The notes under the pieces were generated by a model. It did not search any database and was not told where the DNA came from. It saw nothing but the letters and a program-made list of their open reading frames with translations. Source: Klebsiella pneumoniae (GTDB lineage: Bacteria > Pseudomonadota > Gammaproteobacteria > Pseudomonadales > Pseudohongiellaceae). Taken from it: a stretch of 42,025 nucleotides of DNA. Positions 15,721 to 24,877 of the stretch are shown piece by piece. The position numbers were made by a program, and so were the translations under genes. Where the stretch lies: contig CAMDML010000024.1 of the NCBI GenBank assembly GCA_945902215.1, positions 1-42,025 on the forward strand, read 5' to 3'. Position 1 is the stretch's first letter. Each line of letters begins with the position of its first letter.

Positions 15721-17201
15721 CCAAGGAAGAGTTCGTCGCGCTGGCGGCCCAGGGCTACAACCGTATACCGCTGGTCCGGGAAGTGCTGGCTGATCTGGAA
15801 ACGCCGCTTGGCGTCTACTTGAAGCTGGCGCAGGGCCCCTACAGTTATTTCCTCGAATCGATGCAGGGCGGCGAAAAATGGGGCCGCTATTCGTTCATCG
15901 GTTTGCCGTGCAGCACAGTATTAAAAGTCACCGGAGCGCAACTGACCGTGGCAAAAGACGGCAAGGTGCTGGAAAGCCACACCACTGCCGATCCTTTTAC
16001 TTTCATTGAAGAGTTCCAGGCACGTTACCGCATTCCCGATGCTACCGCTGCACTGCAAAAATTGCCGCGTTTCAATGGCGGGCTGGTGGGATACTTCGGT
16101 TATGACACGGTGCGCTACGTGGAACGCAAAGTTGCCGCCACGACACCGCCCGACAACGTGAACACACCGGATATTGTGCTGATGGTGTCGGAAGCCGTAA
16201 TCGTGTTCGACAACCTGCGTGGGCGCATGACACTGGTGGTGTACGCTGACCCTACAGAAAAAGATGCCTACACCAAGGCGCAGCAAAAACTGGATAACCT
16301 GATTGCCAAGTTGGCCAAACCCGCGGTGCCGCCGCCCACTGGCACCGGGCGGGAGGTCGATGAAAGCGATTTTGTATCGAGCTTCGGCCAGGCCGCGTAC
16401 GAAAGCGCGGTGGAGAAAATCAAGGAATACATCGCTGCCGGGGATGTCATGCAGGTGGTGCTGGCGCAGCGCATGTGCCTGCCGTTTGCCGGCGCGCCAC
16501 TGAATCTGTATCGCGCCCTGCGCCTGTTGAACCCTTCGCCATACATGGTGTTCATGGACATGGCTGACTTTCACATTGTCAGCGCCTCACCGGAAATTCT
16601 GGCGCGGGTTGAAGATGGCCGCATCACGGTGCGGCCACTGGCCGGAACGCGCAAGCGCGGCAAGACTGATGCCGAGGATCTGGCGCTGGAGCAGGAACTC
16701 CTTAACGATGCCAAAGAAATTGCTGAACATTTGATGCTGATCGACCTGAGCCGGAACGACGCCGGCCGTGTATCAAAAACCGGCAGCGTGGAAGTGACGC
16801 GCAAAATGTTTGTTGAGCGTTATTCGCACGTCATGCATATCGCGTCCACGGTTGAGAGCCTCATTGCGGAGGGCAAGAGTGCGCTTGACGTGTTGAAGGC
16901 AACCTTGCCGGTGGGCACGTTGAGCGGTGCGCCGAAAGTGCGCGCGATGGAGATCATTGATGAATTTGAGCCAGTAAAACGCGGAATTTACGGCGGTGCC
17001 ATGGGCTATCTGTCGTGGAACGGCAACATGGACATGGCGATTGCCATCCGCACCGCGGTGATCAAAGACGGAGTCCTCTATATTGAAGCCGGAGCCGGCA
17101 TCGTTGCTGATTCCGTACCGCGTTCGGAATGGGAAGAAACCCTGAACAAGGCGCGCGCGATGTTCCATGCGGTAAAACTTGCCGAGTCGGGGCTGCACTG
17201 A
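15717..17201 (+). CDS. trpE: Anthranilate synthase component I
   Basis: Converts chorismate to anthranilate using ammonia from TrpG, the first step of tryptophan synthesis. The protein has 494 residues. The N-terminal [18 protein letters not shown] corresponds to the LES motif that binds tryptophan for feedback inhibition, so the enzyme is probably Trp-sensitive. The chorismate-binding domain is complete: [71 protein letters not shown] and the C-terminal [13 protein letters not shown]. The start overlaps rpe (ATGA); its TGA shares a base with the trpG ATG at 17201, implying coupled translation of the two subunits. Confidence 0.96.
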   Translation: MTKEEFVALAAQGYNRIPLVREVLADLETPLGVYLKLAQGPYSYFLESMQGGEKWGRYSFIGLPCSTVLKVTGAQLTVAKDGKVLESHTTADPFTFIEEFQARYRIPDATAALQKLPRFNGGLVGYFGYDTVRYVERKVAATTPPDNVNTPDIVLMVSEAVIVFDNLRGRMTLVVYADPTEKDAYTKAQQKLDNLIAKLAKPAVPPPTGTGREVDESDFVSSFGQAAYESAVEKIKEYIAAGDVMQVVLAQRMCLPFAGAPLNLYRALRLLNPSPYMVFMDMADFHIVSASPEILARVEDGRITVRPLAGTRKRGKTDAEDLALEQELLNDAKEIAEHLMLIDLSRNDAGRVSKTGSVEVTRKMFVERYSHVMHIASTVESLIAEGKSALDVLKATLPVGTLSGAPKVRAMEIIDEFEPVKRGIYGGAMGYLSWNGNMDMAIAIRTAVIKDGVLYIEAGAGIVADSVPRSEWEETLNKARAMFHAVKLAESGLH

Positions 17202-17782
17202 TGTTGCTGATGATCGATAACTACGACTCCTTCACGTACAACCTCGTACAGTATTTTGGCGAGTTGGGCGCGGACATGCGTGTGTTCCGCAACGATGAAA
17301 TCAGTATTGCCGACATTGAGAAATTGGCGCCAAGCAAGATTGTGATCTCGCCCGGACCCTGCACGCCGAAAGAGGCAGGCATTTCCGTACCGACGATCAA
17401 GCATTTTGCCGGCAAGATTCCGATTTTAGGTGTGTGTCTCGGCCATCAGAGCATCGGCGAGGCCTTTGGCGGTGACGTTATTCGCGCCAAACGGGTGATG
17501 CATGGCAAGGTTTCAGCGATCCATCATCGCGGCGAAGGCGTATTCAAGAGTCTGGGCAATCCTTTCAATGCCACCCGTTACCATTCGCTGGTGATTGCGC
17601 AGGAGACGCTGCCTGCGTGCCTGCACGTGACGGCATGGACGCAGAACCCGGACGGCTCGATCGAAGAAATTATGGGGGTGAAGCATCGTACGCTGCCCAT
17701 CGAAGGCGTGCAGTTCCATCCCGAGTCCATCCTGACCGAGCATGGCCACCAGCTCCTGAAGAATTTTTTGGAGAGTTACTGA
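17201..17782 (+). CDS. trpG: Anthranilate synthase component II (glutamine amidotransferase)
   Basis: Class I amidotransferase that supplies ammonia to TrpE; in many bacteria the same subunit also serves p-aminobenzoate synthase. The 193 residues show [13 protein letters not shown] at the start, the catalytic Cys in [15 protein letters not shown] and the His/Glu of the triad in FHPESI. The ATG at 17201 overlaps the trpE stop by one base. The last codons and the bases just after the stop are part of a 12-bp-period array (17770-17829). In Pseudomonas trpD follows; here trpC comes directly after 50 bp. Confidence 0.95.
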   Translation: MLLMIDNYDSFTYNLVQYFGELGADMRVFRNDEISIADIEKLAPSKIVISPGPCTPKEAGISVPTIKHFAGKIPILGVCLGHQSIGEAFGGDVIRAKRVMHGKVSAIHHRGEGVFKSLGNPFNATRYHSLVIAQETLPACLHVTAWTQNPDGSIEEIMGVKHRTLPIEGVQFHPESILTEHGHQLLKNFLESY

Positions 17783-17829
17783 AGTAGTTATTTAAATAGT
17801 TGCTGAGTTTGATACCGAGATAGTTGGAG
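17770..17829 (+). repeat. Degenerate 12-bp-period array spanning the trpG stop and trpG-trpC spacer
   Basis: Five 12-base units can be laid end to end from 17770. The motif TAGTT or AGAGTT recurs at the same phase: GGAGAGTTACTG, AAGTAGTTATTT, AAATAGTTGCTG, a diverged unit, and AGATAGTTGGAG. The first unit is the end of trpG; the last supplies the GGAG before the trpC ATG. It looks like repeated slippage from the gene's 3' end. Confidence 0.5.
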
Positions 17830-17832
17830 AGT

Positions 17833-18639
17833 ATGACCCCGCAGGCCCCCACCATTCTGAACAAAATTCTGGACCGCAAACGTGAGGAGATTGCCGAGCG
17901 CAAGGCAAAAGCCACACTCGCCGATCTGCAATCCCTGTGCAAGACGCAGGACCCGTGCCGTGGTTTCGTGGCGGCGCTGCTGAGGCAGATTGAACACAAG
18001 CGCCCGGCGGTGATCGCTGAAATCAAAAAAGCATCGCCGAGCATGGGCTTGATTCGCAAGAATTTTGATCCGGCGGCGATTGCGGTCAGTTATGCCGACC
18101 ACGGCGCCACTTGCCTGTCGGTGCTGACCGACGTGGATTTCTTCCAGGGCCACGATACTTTCATGCAGGATGCGCGCGCGGCCTGTGCCTTGCCGGTCTT
18201 GCGCAAGGATTTCATGCTGGAGCCTTACCAGATTATAGAATCACGTGCGCTGGGCGCTGACTGTGTGCTGTTGATCGTTGCGGCACTGTCTCCCGCCCAA
18301 CTGCAAGAGCTCAATGCCACGGCCAAAGAGTACGGGCTGGATGTGCTGATAGAAGTGCATAACAAGGAGGAGCTGGAGCAGGTACAGGTGTTAAAGCCGG
18401 CCTTGGTTGGTATTAACAACCGCGACCTGCATACCTTTAAAACCAGCCTGAAAGTTACCTACCAATTGCTTGGGGATATACCGGAGGGCACAGTGGTTGT
18501 CACCGAAAGTGGCATTCTTGCGCGCGAGGATGTGGCAGAGATGCTGGAACACGGGGTGTACGGTTTTCTGGTGGGAGAGTCCTTCATGCGCGCGGCAGAT
18601 CCTGGCGCAAAACTTCAAGAGCTGTTCTTTTGGAGCTGA
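17833..18639 (+). CDS. trpC: Indole-3-glycerol phosphate synthase
   Basis: Closes the indole ring from carboxyphenylaminodeoxyribulose phosphate in tryptophan synthesis. The ATG at 17833 gives 268 residues; a TTG 9 bases upstream is in frame but less likely. The TIM-barrel active site is complete: [57 protein letters not shown] and [11 protein letters not shown]. It is a monofunctional TrpC, not the TrpC-TrpF fusion of enterics. trpD, which normally precedes it in this gene order, is missing, so anthranilate phosphoribosyltransferase must be encoded elsewhere if the strain makes tryptophan. The gene converges on crp with 18 bp between stops. Confidence 0.96.
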   Translation: MTPQAPTILNKILDRKREEIAERKAKATLADLQSLCKTQDPCRGFVAALLRQIEHKRPAVIAEIKKASPSMGLIRKNFDPAAIAVSYADHGATCLSVLTDVDFFQGHDTFMQDARAACALPVLRKDFMLEPYQIIESRALGADCVLLIVAALSPAQLQELNATAKEYGLDVLIEVHNKEELEQVQVLKPALVGINNRDLHTFKTSLKVTYQLLGDIPEGTVVVTESGILAREDVAEMLEHGVYGFLVGESFMRAADPGAKLQELFFWS

Positions 18640-18657
18640 CGCTCCGCGCTGAAGGCT

Positions 18658-19296
18658 CTAGGGGCGGGTCCCGTAGATCACGATGGTCTTGCCGTGCACT
18701 TCAATCAGGCCCTGATCTTCCAGTTCTTTCAGCACACGCCCTGCCATTTCCCTTGAACAATTGACGATACGGCCAATTTCCTGGCGCGTGATCTTGATTT
18801 GCATGCCGTCGGGGTGGGTCATGGCATCGGGCTGCTTGCTCAGTTCGAGCAGGATGCTGGCGATGCGGCCGGTGACGTCGAGGAAAGAAAGGTCAGCCAC
18901 GCGTTTGGTGGTGGTGCGGAGCCGGTGCGCCATCTGCTTGCCGATGGTGTAGAGAATTTCAGGGTGAGCCTTGGAATAGACATTGAAGCTGGCGTAAGCG
19001 ATTTCCGCGATCTCGCATTCGGTCTTGGTGCGTACGCAGGCACTGCGGTTTTCCAACTGTTCGAACAGACCCATTTCGCCAAAAAAATCACCGGGGTTCA
19101 GATAGGTGATAACCGCTTCCTTGCCATCATCGTCTTCCAGCACCACCGACACTGAGCCGCTGATGATGTAGAAAAGGGTTTCGCACTTGTCACCTTCGTG
19201 AATGATGATGGTCTTGTTGGGGTATTTGCGGCGGTGCGACTGGCTCAGGAAATTTTCCAGGTCGCTGATATGTGGTGTGATTGCCATCAGTGCCAT
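18658..19296 (-). CDS. crp: cAMP receptor protein (CRP/Vfr)
   Basis: Global cAMP-responsive transcription regulator. The ATG at 19296 has an AGAGGG ribosome site 7 bases upstream and gives 212 residues (E. coli CRP 210, Vfr 214). The cyclic-nucleotide pocket reads [18 protein letters not shown], matching the Glu, Arg and Ser that hold cAMP. The dimer helix is followed by the hinge LDVTGRIA. The helix-turn-helix [19 protein letters not shown] carries the same Arg/Glu/Arg contact residues as E. coli CRP, so it should read TGTGA half-sites. The C-terminus ends IVIYGTRP. Position between trpC and an osmC-like gene is as for vfr in Pseudomonas. I found no full TGTGA-N6-TCACA site upstream. Confidence 0.95.
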   Translation of the reverse strand: MALMAITPHISDLENFLSQSHRRKYPNKTIIIHEGDKCETLFYIISGSVSVVLEDDDGKEAVITYLNPGDFFGEMGLFEQLENRSACVRTKTECEIAEIAYASFNVYSKAHPEILYTIGKQMAHRLRTTTKRVADLSFLDVTGRIASILLELSKQPDAMTHPDGMQIKITRQEIGRIVNCSREMAGRVLKELEDQGLIEVHGKTIVIYGTRP

Positions 19297-19380
19297 GTGA
19301 TTACCCTCTTTTTTGATCTGCCCGGCCATTTTCAGCCCTACTTGTTGGCCGCAAGATGTATATCACAATTCCAGGAATTC

Positions 19381-19435
19381 GGCCATTTTTCGAAGGCCCG
19401 AGTCGAAGTGCACAGGGGAGTGCGTCTACGGTCCC
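19381..19435. repeat. Copy of the internal module of the 25063-25233 element, in the crp/osmC spacer
   Basis: The stretch from 19395 to 19435 matches 25139-25180 at about 38 of 42 positions with a single 1-bp gap, including GTGCGTCTACGGTCCC. The preceding GGCCAT is shared too, separated by a few more bases here. No GGACACCC terminal arm is present, so this is the inner module alone, between two divergent genes. Confidence 0.75.
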
Positions 19436-19517
19436 ACCACTTGCAGAGCCTACCCGAAGTCATGTGGGATAATGTACGAATCAGAGTTTGGCTTGCGGAT
19501 CAGAGGTTAGGGTTTTC

Positions 19518-19973
19518 ATGAAAGCGACGATCAAGTGGGTAGATGGAGCGATGTTTATCGGTGAGTCCGGCTCCGGGCATTCGGTAGTGATGGACGGCCC
19601 CGAAGAAATTGGCGGCCGCAACGCCGGTATTCGGCCAATGGAGATGCTGCTGATCGGTGTGGGAGCCTGCTCATCGATCGACGTGGTCAGCATTTTAAAG
19701 AAAGCCCGCCAGCAAGTTACTGGCTGCGAGGCCAAGGTGGACGCGACGCGCGTGGATGCCGTGCCAGCCGTGTTTGAAAAGATTCACATGCATTTCATCG
19801 TCAAAGGGCGCGGCCTGGACGACGCCAAGGTCAAACGCGCCGTGGAACTGTCTGCCGAAAAATACTGCTCAGCCTCAATCATGCTGCAGAAGGGCGGGGT
19901 AACGATAACCCATGACTATGCGATCGTGAACGAGGAAATCCTGAACGAGGAGATCGTGAAAGGAAAAGGATAG
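19518..19973 (+). CDS. OsmC/Ohr-family protein (YhfA-like)
   Basis: OsmC-fold protein of 151 residues; family members reduce organic peroxides through two cysteines. Both are present, in VGACSSIDVV (long central helix) and KYCSASIML. The ATG at 19518 is preceded by AGGG with 6-base spacing. The position next to crp and near coq7 matches the uncharacterised OsmC-like gene beside vfr in Pseudomonas and yhfA beside crp in E. coli, whose function is not established. The C-terminal tail VNEEI-LNEEI-VKGKG comes from a 15-bp tandem repeat and is probably outside the fold. It is divergent from crp, with a repeat module in the spacer. Confidence 0.87.
   Translation: MKATIKWVDGAMFIGESGSGHSVVMDGPEEIGGRNAGIRPMEMLLIGVGACSSIDVVSILKKARQQVTGCEAKVDATRVDAVPAVFEKIHMHFIVKGRGLDDAKVKRAVELSAEKYCSASIMLQKGGVTITHDYAIVNEEILNEEIVKGKG
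19926..19970 (+). repeat. 15-bp tandem repeat in the 3' end of the osmC-like gene
   Basis: Three consecutive in-frame 15-mers encode VNEEI, LNEEI and VKGKG. The first two differ at two bases (GTGAACGAGGAAATC and CTGAACGAGGAGATC); the third is diverged. The stop codon follows directly. Confidence 0.7.
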
Positions 19974-19987
19974 GGCGCAGAGCCGGA

Positions 19988-20617
19988 TTAAATCCGGTAA
20001 GCGGCTGTCTTCATCACGCGGGCCATCAGGGCCATCGCACTCTTGACGGGCGCTGGCAGGTCGGCGGCACCGGCATCCAGTGCCGCAGCTGCATGCTTCC
20101 CTTCGTCGCTGTGCATCTGTTCCAGAATGCGGTGGCTCTTTTTATCCACCGCAGGAAGCGCTTGCAGATGTTCCTCCAGATGCTTGCACACCTGCTTCTC
20201 GGTTTCAGCCACAAAGCCGAGACTCCATTTGTCGCCTGCGAGGCCGGCCACTGCGCCGAGACCAAAGGACAAGCCGTACCACAGCGGGTTGAACAGGCTG
20301 GGGCGGCTGTCGAGTTCACCCAGACGCGTCTCGCACCAGCTCAAATGATCAACTTCTTCTTTCGCGGCTTGTTCCATGCTGCCGCGCACTGCCGGCAATT
20401 TAGCGGTGAGCGCCTGACCTTGGTACAGTGCTTGCGCGCACACTTCGCCGGTGTGGTTGATGCGCATGAGACCTGCGGCATGGCGCTTGTCGTCGAGTGT
20501 CAGCGGGGTTGCTTCTGTGTGTTCAGCAGGATTGGCGCGTGTGGCGTTGACGCTGCCTGGTACCAAGGTGCGCAGGGCTTGGTCGAGTTGGACTATGAGC
20601 GTATCTATTGGGGCCAT
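19988..20617 (-). CDS. coq7: Ubiquinone biosynthesis hydroxylase Coq7 (demethoxyubiquinol hydroxylase)
   Basis: Di-iron monooxygenase performing the final ring hydroxylation of ubiquinone at the membrane; many non-enteric gammaproteobacteria use it in place of UbiF. It has 209 residues. The ferritin-like ligands are visible: Glu in [17 protein letters not shown], the E-x-x-H pair in [15 protein letters not shown], and the later E-x-x-H in [11 protein letters not shown]. The middle helix [26 protein letters not shown] is the amphipathic membrane-associated part. It starts 9 bp after the purD stop, so it may be the last gene of the dusB-fis-purH-purD run. A perfect palindrome (CCGGAT-TAA-ATCCGG) covers its stop codon. 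Confidence 0.94.
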   Translation of the reverse strand: MAPIDTLIVQLDQALRTLVPGSVNATRANPAEHTEATPLTLDDKRHAAGLMRINHTGEVCAQALYQGQALTAKLPAVRGSMEQAAKEEVDHLSWCETRLGELDSRPSLFNPLWYGLSFGLGAVAGLAGDKWSLGFVAETEKQVCKHLEEHLQALPAVDKKSHRILEQMHSDEGKHAAAALDAGAADLPAPVKSAMALMARVMKTAAYRI

Positions 20618-20626
20618 AAAGTTGCT

Positions 20627-21919
20627 CTATTTGGGGCTGCGCTCGCGCGCAATGGCGCGCCAGCCGATGTCGCGCCGACAATACATACCGTCCCAGCTGA
20701 TGTTATTCACCAGTGCATAGGCGGTTTGCTGAGCCTGGGACACAGTAGTGCCAAGCGCAGTAGCACACAAGACCCGACCGCCGTTGGTCAGTACCTTGTT
20801 GCCGTCGAGGCTAGTACCCGCATGGAAGATTTTGGCATTTGGCGGGGCGGGGGTGTCGAGACCGCTGATCGCGTTGCCTTTCGCGTAAGAATCCGGATAA
20901 CCGCCGGCGGCCAGTACCACGCCGATGGCCGCGCGCGGATCAAATTTCAGCCTCATCTTGTCCAGAGTGCCGGCGATTGCGGCTTCGCACAGATCGATCA
21001 GATCCGTTTGCAGGCGCATCATGATCGGCTGCGCTTCGGGGTCGCCGAAGCGGCAATTGAATTCGACGACTTTCGGGGTGCCGTCGGGGGTGATCATCAA
21101 ACCGGCGTACAGGAAGCCAACATACGTGTTGCCCTCCGCCGCCATGCCATGCACGGTCGGCATGATGACTTCGCGCATCGCCCGTTCGTGCACTACCGGG
21201 GTGACAACCGGTGCCGGCGAATACGCACCCATGCCGCCGGTGTTGGGACCCTTGTCACCATCATCACGCGCCTTGTGGTCCTGGCAGGTGGCAAAGGCCA
21301 GCGCCGTTCTGCCGTCAACGACAACGATGAAGCTGGCTTCTTCGCCGACCATGAACTCTTCAATAACAACTCTACGACCTGCTTGGCCAAAGCTGTTGCC
21401 GGACAGCATGTCCTTCACTGTTGCCTCAGCTTCTGCAAGGGTCTGCGCAATGATCACACCTTTGCCGGCGGCGAGGCCGTCGGCTTTGATGACGATTGGC
21501 ATGGTTTGCTTGCGCAGGTACGCCAACGCAGGTTCGACCGCGGTGAAGTTGCCATAGGCGGCGGTGGGAATCTTGTGGCGCGCCAGAAAGTCCTTGGTGA
21601 AGGCTTTCGAGCCTTCGAGTTGCGCTGCACCTTGTGAGGGACCGAAGCAAGGCAGGCCGAGTTTTTTGAAATGATTGACGATGCCGGCAACCAAGGGGGC
21701 TTCAGGGCCGATGATGGTGAGGCCGATCTGGTTGGCCTGCGCAAAGTCAGACAGCGCAGTGAAGTTGGCGGAGTCGAGTTCGACGTTGCGCACCTTTGCT
21801 TCACGCGCAGTGCCGGCGTTGCCGGGCACGACAAACACCTCAGTCACGCGCGGTGATTGGGCGGCTTTCCAGGCCAGGGCATGTTCACGTCCGCCACTGC
21901 CGATGATCATTACTTTCAT
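20627..21919 (-). CDS. purD: Phosphoribosylamine-glycine ligase
   Basis: ATP-grasp enzyme for the second step of purine synthesis, joining glycine to 5-phosphoribosylamine. The 430-residue protein begins MKVMIIGSGGREHALAWK and contains GPEAPLVAGI, the ATP-grasp core IVIKADGLAAGKGVIIA, EEFMVGEEASF, the glycinamide signature DDGDKGPNTGGMGAYSP and the Mg-binding EFNCRFGDPEAQ. The C-terminal AIGVVLAAGGYP domain is complete. It lies 42 bp after purH, in the usual purH-purD order, and precedes coq7. Confidence 0.97.
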   Translation of the reverse strand: MKVMIIGSGGREHALAWKAAQSPRVTEVFVVPGNAGTAREAKVRNVELDSANFTALSDFAQANQIGLTIIGPEAPLVAGIVNHFKKLGLPCFGPSQGAAQLEGSKAFTKDFLARHKIPTAAYGNFTAVEPALAYLRKQTMPIVIKADGLAAGKGVIIAQTLAEAEATVKDMLSGNSFGQAGRRVVIEEFMVGEEASFIVVVDGRTALAFATCQDHKARDDGDKGPNTGGMGAYSPAPVVTPVVHERAMREVIMPTVHGMAAEGNTYVGFLYAGLMITPDGTPKVVEFNCRFGDPEAQPIMMRLQTDLIDLCEAAIAGTLDKMRLKFDPRAAIGVVLAAGGYPDSYAKGNAISGLDTPAPPNAKIFHAGTSLDGNKVLTNGGRVLCATALGTTVSQAQQTAYALVNNISWDGMYCRRDIGWRAIARERSPK

Positions 21920-21961
21920 GCAACCACTCTCTTTATAAACACTGCGTAATGGCGCTCATTA

Positions 21962-23563
21962 TCAATGGCGAAAATGCCGCATGCCGGTGAATACCATGGC
22001 AATGCCGGCTCTGTCGGCGGCGGCGATGACTTCGGCATCGCGCATCGAGCCACCGGGCTGGATTACGGCGGTGATGCCTGCAGCAACCGCTGCTTCGATG
22101 CCGTCGCTGAAGGGGAAGAAGGCATCAGAGGCCATCACCGAGCCGGGTACGCGCAGGCTTTCATCGGCAGCTTTGATCCCGGCGATTTTCGCGCTGTAAA
22201 TGCGGCTCATCTGACCGGCACCGATGCCGATGGTCTGGCCGTCCTTGCAATATACGATGGCGTTCGATTTGACGAACTTCACTACTTTCCAGGCGAACAG
22301 CAGGTCGCGTATTTCAGCGGCTGTTGGCCGCCGCTGGGTGACAATTTTCAGATCGGCAGCAGTAACCCGGCCGTTGTCGGCCGTTTGCACCAAAAGGCCG
22401 CCATTGACTGTCTTGTAGTCCCAGGCCGGCGCACTGATGACCGGCCACTGACCGCAGGCCATTAGCCGGAGGTTGTCCTTGCGCGCAATTTCGCGGCCAG
22501 CGCCTTCGCTGACCGAAGGCGCGATGATCACTTCGGCAAACTGGCGGTCAACGATGTCACGCGCAGTGGCTGCATCCAGCTCGCGGTTGAAGGCAATGAT
22601 GCCGCCGAAGGCCGAGGTCGGATCAGTGCGGTAAGCCTTGTCGTAGGCTTCCTGCAAGGTCTCGGCAGTTGCCACACCGCAGGGGTTGGCGTGCTTGACG
22701 ATGACACAGGCCGGTTCGCTGAAAGCTTTCACGCATTCAAGCGCGGCATCAGTGTCAGCGATGTTGTTGAAAGACAGCTCCTTGCCTTGCAACTGTATGG
22801 CGCTAGCAACAGTGCCGGCCGCAGGCTTGGCATCCACATAAAACGCGGCGCTCTGGTGCGGATTTTCGCCATAGCGCAGTTCCTGCTTCTTCACGCTCTG
22901 GCTGTTCCAGGTATGCGGGAAAGTCTGGCGTTGACCTTTGGCATCGATTGCACCGAGATATTGCGCTATGGCGCCGTCGTATTGGGCGGTGTGTTCGAAG
23001 GTGGCTACGGCCAAGCGAAAGCGTGTGGCTGCGCTGATGCGACCTGTGTTGTCGCGCAGTTCAGCGATGAGAGCCGGATATTCTGCGGGATTGACCACGA
23101 CACTGACCCAGGCATGGTTCTTTGCAGCCGCGCGCAGCATCGCGGGGCCGCCGATGTCGATGTTCTCGATCGCTTCGCCCAACGTGCTGTTGGCTTTGGC
23201 AACAGTTGCCTGAAAGGGATAGAGATTCACCACGACCATATCGATAGGCGGAATGCCGTGCTGCTGCATCACCGCATCGTCCGGGCCGCGTCGGCCGAGA
23301 ATGCCACCGTGTACTTTGGGATGCAGGGTCTTGACGCGGCCCGCCATGATTTCCGGGAAGCCGGTGTAGTCGGCGATTTCGGTAAGGTGTATGCCAGCCT
23401 CCTTCAGCAACTTGTGGGTGCCACCGGTGGACAACAATTCGACACCCAGTTCGTGCAGCGCGCGCGCGAACTCCACAACCCCGGTTTTGTCCGACACACT
23501 GAGCAGTGCGCGGCGGATCGGCGTAGGTTCGGCATTGTTTGGAGCTGGAGCGTGCGTACTCAT
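21962..23563 (-). CDS. purH: Bifunctional AICAR formyltransferase / IMP cyclohydrolase
   Basis: Catalyses the last two steps to IMP: formyl transfer from 10-formyl-tetrahydrofolate to AICAR, then ring closure. It has 533 residues. The N-terminal MGS-like cyclohydrolase domain (about 17-150) shows [43 protein letters not shown] and [17 protein letters not shown]. The formyltransferase domain has [35 protein letters not shown] and [12 protein letters not shown]. The C-terminus ends FTGMRHFRH, as usual. It begins 37 bp after the fis stop, a well-conserved gammaproteobacterial arrangement. Confidence 0.97.
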   Translation of the reverse strand: MSTHAPAPNNAEPTPIRRALLSVSDKTGVVEFARALHELGVELLSTGGTHKLLKEAGIHLTEIADYTGFPEIMAGRVKTLHPKVHGGILGRRGPDDAVMQQHGIPPIDMVVVNLYPFQATVAKANSTLGEAIENIDIGGPAMLRAAAKNHAWVSVVVNPAEYPALIAELRDNTGRISAATRFRLAVATFEHTAQYDGAIAQYLGAIDAKGQRQTFPHTWNSQSVKKQELRYGENPHQSAAFYVDAKPAAGTVASAIQLQGKELSFNNIADTDAALECVKAFSEPACVIVKHANPCGVATAETLQEAYDKAYRTDPTSAFGGIIAFNRELDAATARDIVDRQFAEVIIAPSVSEGAGREIARKDNLRLMACGQWPVISAPAWDYKTVNGGLLVQTADNGRVTAADLKIVTQRRPTAAEIRDLLFAWKVVKFVKSNAIVYCKDGQTIGIGAGQMSRIYSAKIAGIKAADESLRVPGSVMASDAFFPFSDGIEAAVAAGITAVIQPGGSMRDAEVIAAADRAGIAMVFTGMRHFRH

Positions 23564-23600
23564 TGGGACTGGCAGCCTGCGTTGACGGTAAGACTCATTG

Positions 23601-23873
23601 TTAGAGCATGTCGTATTGTTTGAGCTTCTTGCGCAGCGTGCCGCGATTGAGGCCGAGCATTTCAGCGGCGCGGCTCTGGTTGCTGCGCGCCTTGTGCATG
23701 ACGGCTTCGAGCAGTGGCGCTTCCACTTCGCTGAGCACCATGGCGTACAGCCCGTTGATCAGCTCCGGGTCGACTTGCGCGAAATATTCACTGAGTACAT
23801 TGCTGACGCAGGAGCGCAACGTTTGTCTTGGTTCTTGCTTCGGCTCTTGTCTTGGCTCTCCCATGGGTTTCAT
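23601..23873 (-). CDS. fis: DNA-binding protein Fis
   Basis: Nucleoid-associated dimeric protein that bends DNA and activates rRNA and other promoters in fast growth. The 90 residues end with the diagnostic helix-turn-helix [20 protein letters not shown], nearly that of E. coli Fis. The middle forms the dimer helices ([22 protein letters not shown]). The start ATG overlaps the dusB stop (23870-23873), the same dusB-fis coupling as in E. coli. The first 17 residues contain three 12-bp units ([12 protein letters not shown]). This tail replaces the region that in E. coli carries the mobile beta-hairpin used in Hin recombination, so that function may differ. A second Met (23864) is an alternative start. 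Confidence 0.95.
   Translation of the reverse strand: MKPMGEPRQEPKQEPRQTLRSCVSNVLSEYFAQVDPELINGLYAMVLSEVEAPLLEAVMHKARSNQSRAAEMLGLNRGTLRKKLKQYDML
23823..23858 (-). repeat. Three 12-bp tandem units at the 5' end of fis, just after the dusB stop
   Basis: Sense units GAGCCAAGACAA, GAGCCGAAGCAA and GAACCAAGACAA encode EPRQ, EPKQ and EPRQ. They begin about a dozen bases after the dusB stop codon. Confidence 0.75.
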
Positions 23874-24877
23874 GCGGCGGCCTCCTGTGCTTGCGGCTGC
23901 TCTTGTTGTATGGAATTTTGTTCATCAAAGAAACGGTCGATCAGTTCGAGTTGCGCCGCAGCGCTGTCGACACGGTTGAATTCGGCACGAAACTCGCGCG
24001 CGCCGGTATAGGTTTCCAGATACCACGAGGTGTGCTTGCGCACATAACCAAGGCCGAGATGCTCGCCGTAGAAAACATGAATGGCGTGCAGGTGTTCTCG
24101 CATGATGCGATGGATGCGTGCCAGCGGCATGCCTGGCAGATGCGTGCCGGTGCGCAGGAAGTGGTCGATTTCGCGGAAGATCCAGGGCCGGCCTCTGGCG
24201 CCGCGGCCAATCATCACCGCATCGGCGCCGGTATGAGTCAGTACCGCGCGCGCTTTTTCCGGTGTGGTGATATCGCCGTTGGCCAATACCGGGATGCGCA
24301 CACTCTGTTTGATTGCAGCCATGGTGTCGTACTCGGCAGCCCCGTTGAACATGCAGGCGCGGGTGCGGCCATGCACGGCGAGTGCAGCAATGCCGCAGTC
24401 TTCGGCGATACGCGCAATGGTTACGCCGTTGCGCAGTTCAGGACTCCAGCCGGTACGGATTTTCAATGTGACTGGCACGTCCACGGCGGCGACTACAGCC
24501 TTGAGCAAGGTGGCGACCAACATTTCGTCGCGCAACAGTGCGGAGCCGGCAGCTTGCTTCAGGATTTTTTTGACGGGACAACCCATGTTGATGTCGATGA
24601 CCTGTGCACCTTCCTCGACATTGAGACGCGCGGCCGCGGCGAGGGTTACGGGATCGGCACCGGCGATCTGCACTATGCGTGGCTCGGCTTCATCCCGGTG
24701 CACGCGGCGGCGCACGCTGCCTTCAGAAGCCCACATCTGGGGGTTGGCACTGAGCATTTCAGTAGCAGCCAGTGCGGCACCATGTTGGCGGCACAAGGCG
24801 CGGAAGGGCCGGTCGCTGATACCGGCCATCGGGGCGAGTACGACGCGGGAGTCGAGAGTGTAGGGGCCGATTTGCAT
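23870..24877 (-). CDS. dusB: tRNA-dihydrouridine synthase B
   Basis: FMN-dependent enzyme reducing uridine to dihydrouridine in the tRNA D-loop (position 17 in E. coli). It has 335 residues. Motifs are LAPMAGISDRPFR (FMN phosphate region), DINMGCPVKKI with the catalytic Cys, TLKIRTGW, VHGRTR, PVLANGDI and IGRGARGRPWIF. The C-terminal helical tRNA-binding domain (HLGLGYVRKHTSWYLETY) is followed by a Gln/Ala-rich tail. It is the first gene of the dusB-fis-purH-purD run. The 391-bp gene-free stretch lies upstream. Confidence 0.96.
   Translation of the reverse strand: MQIGPYTLDSRVVLAPMAGISDRPFRALCRQHGAALAATEMLSANPQMWASEGSVRRRVHRDEAEPRIVQIAGADPVTLAAAARLNVEEGAQVIDINMGCPVKKILKQAAGSALLRDEMLVATLLKAVVAAVDVPVTLKIRTGWSPELRNGVTIARIAEDCGIAALAVHGRTRACMFNGAAEYDTMAAIKQSVRIPVLANGDITTPEKARAVLTHTGADAVMIGRGARGRPWIFREIDHFLRTGTHLPGMPLARIHRIMREHLHAIHVFYGEHLGLGYVRKHTSWYLETYTGAREFRAEFNRVDSAAAQLELIDRFFDEQNSIQQEQPQAQEAAA

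Noticed and set aside
19297-19517. CRP autoregulatory site in the crp/osmC spacer
   Set aside because: Only a TCACA half-site (near 19363) is present; no partner TGTGA at 6-base spacing.
19984-19998. Palindrome CCGGAT-TAA-ATCCGG over the coq7 stop as a terminator
   Set aside because: Short, without a T-run; probably incidental to the end of coq7.
20093-21637. Plus-strand open frame (514 codons) opposite coq7 and purD
   Set aside because: Covers two clear genes on the other strand and their gap; no recognisable motifs.
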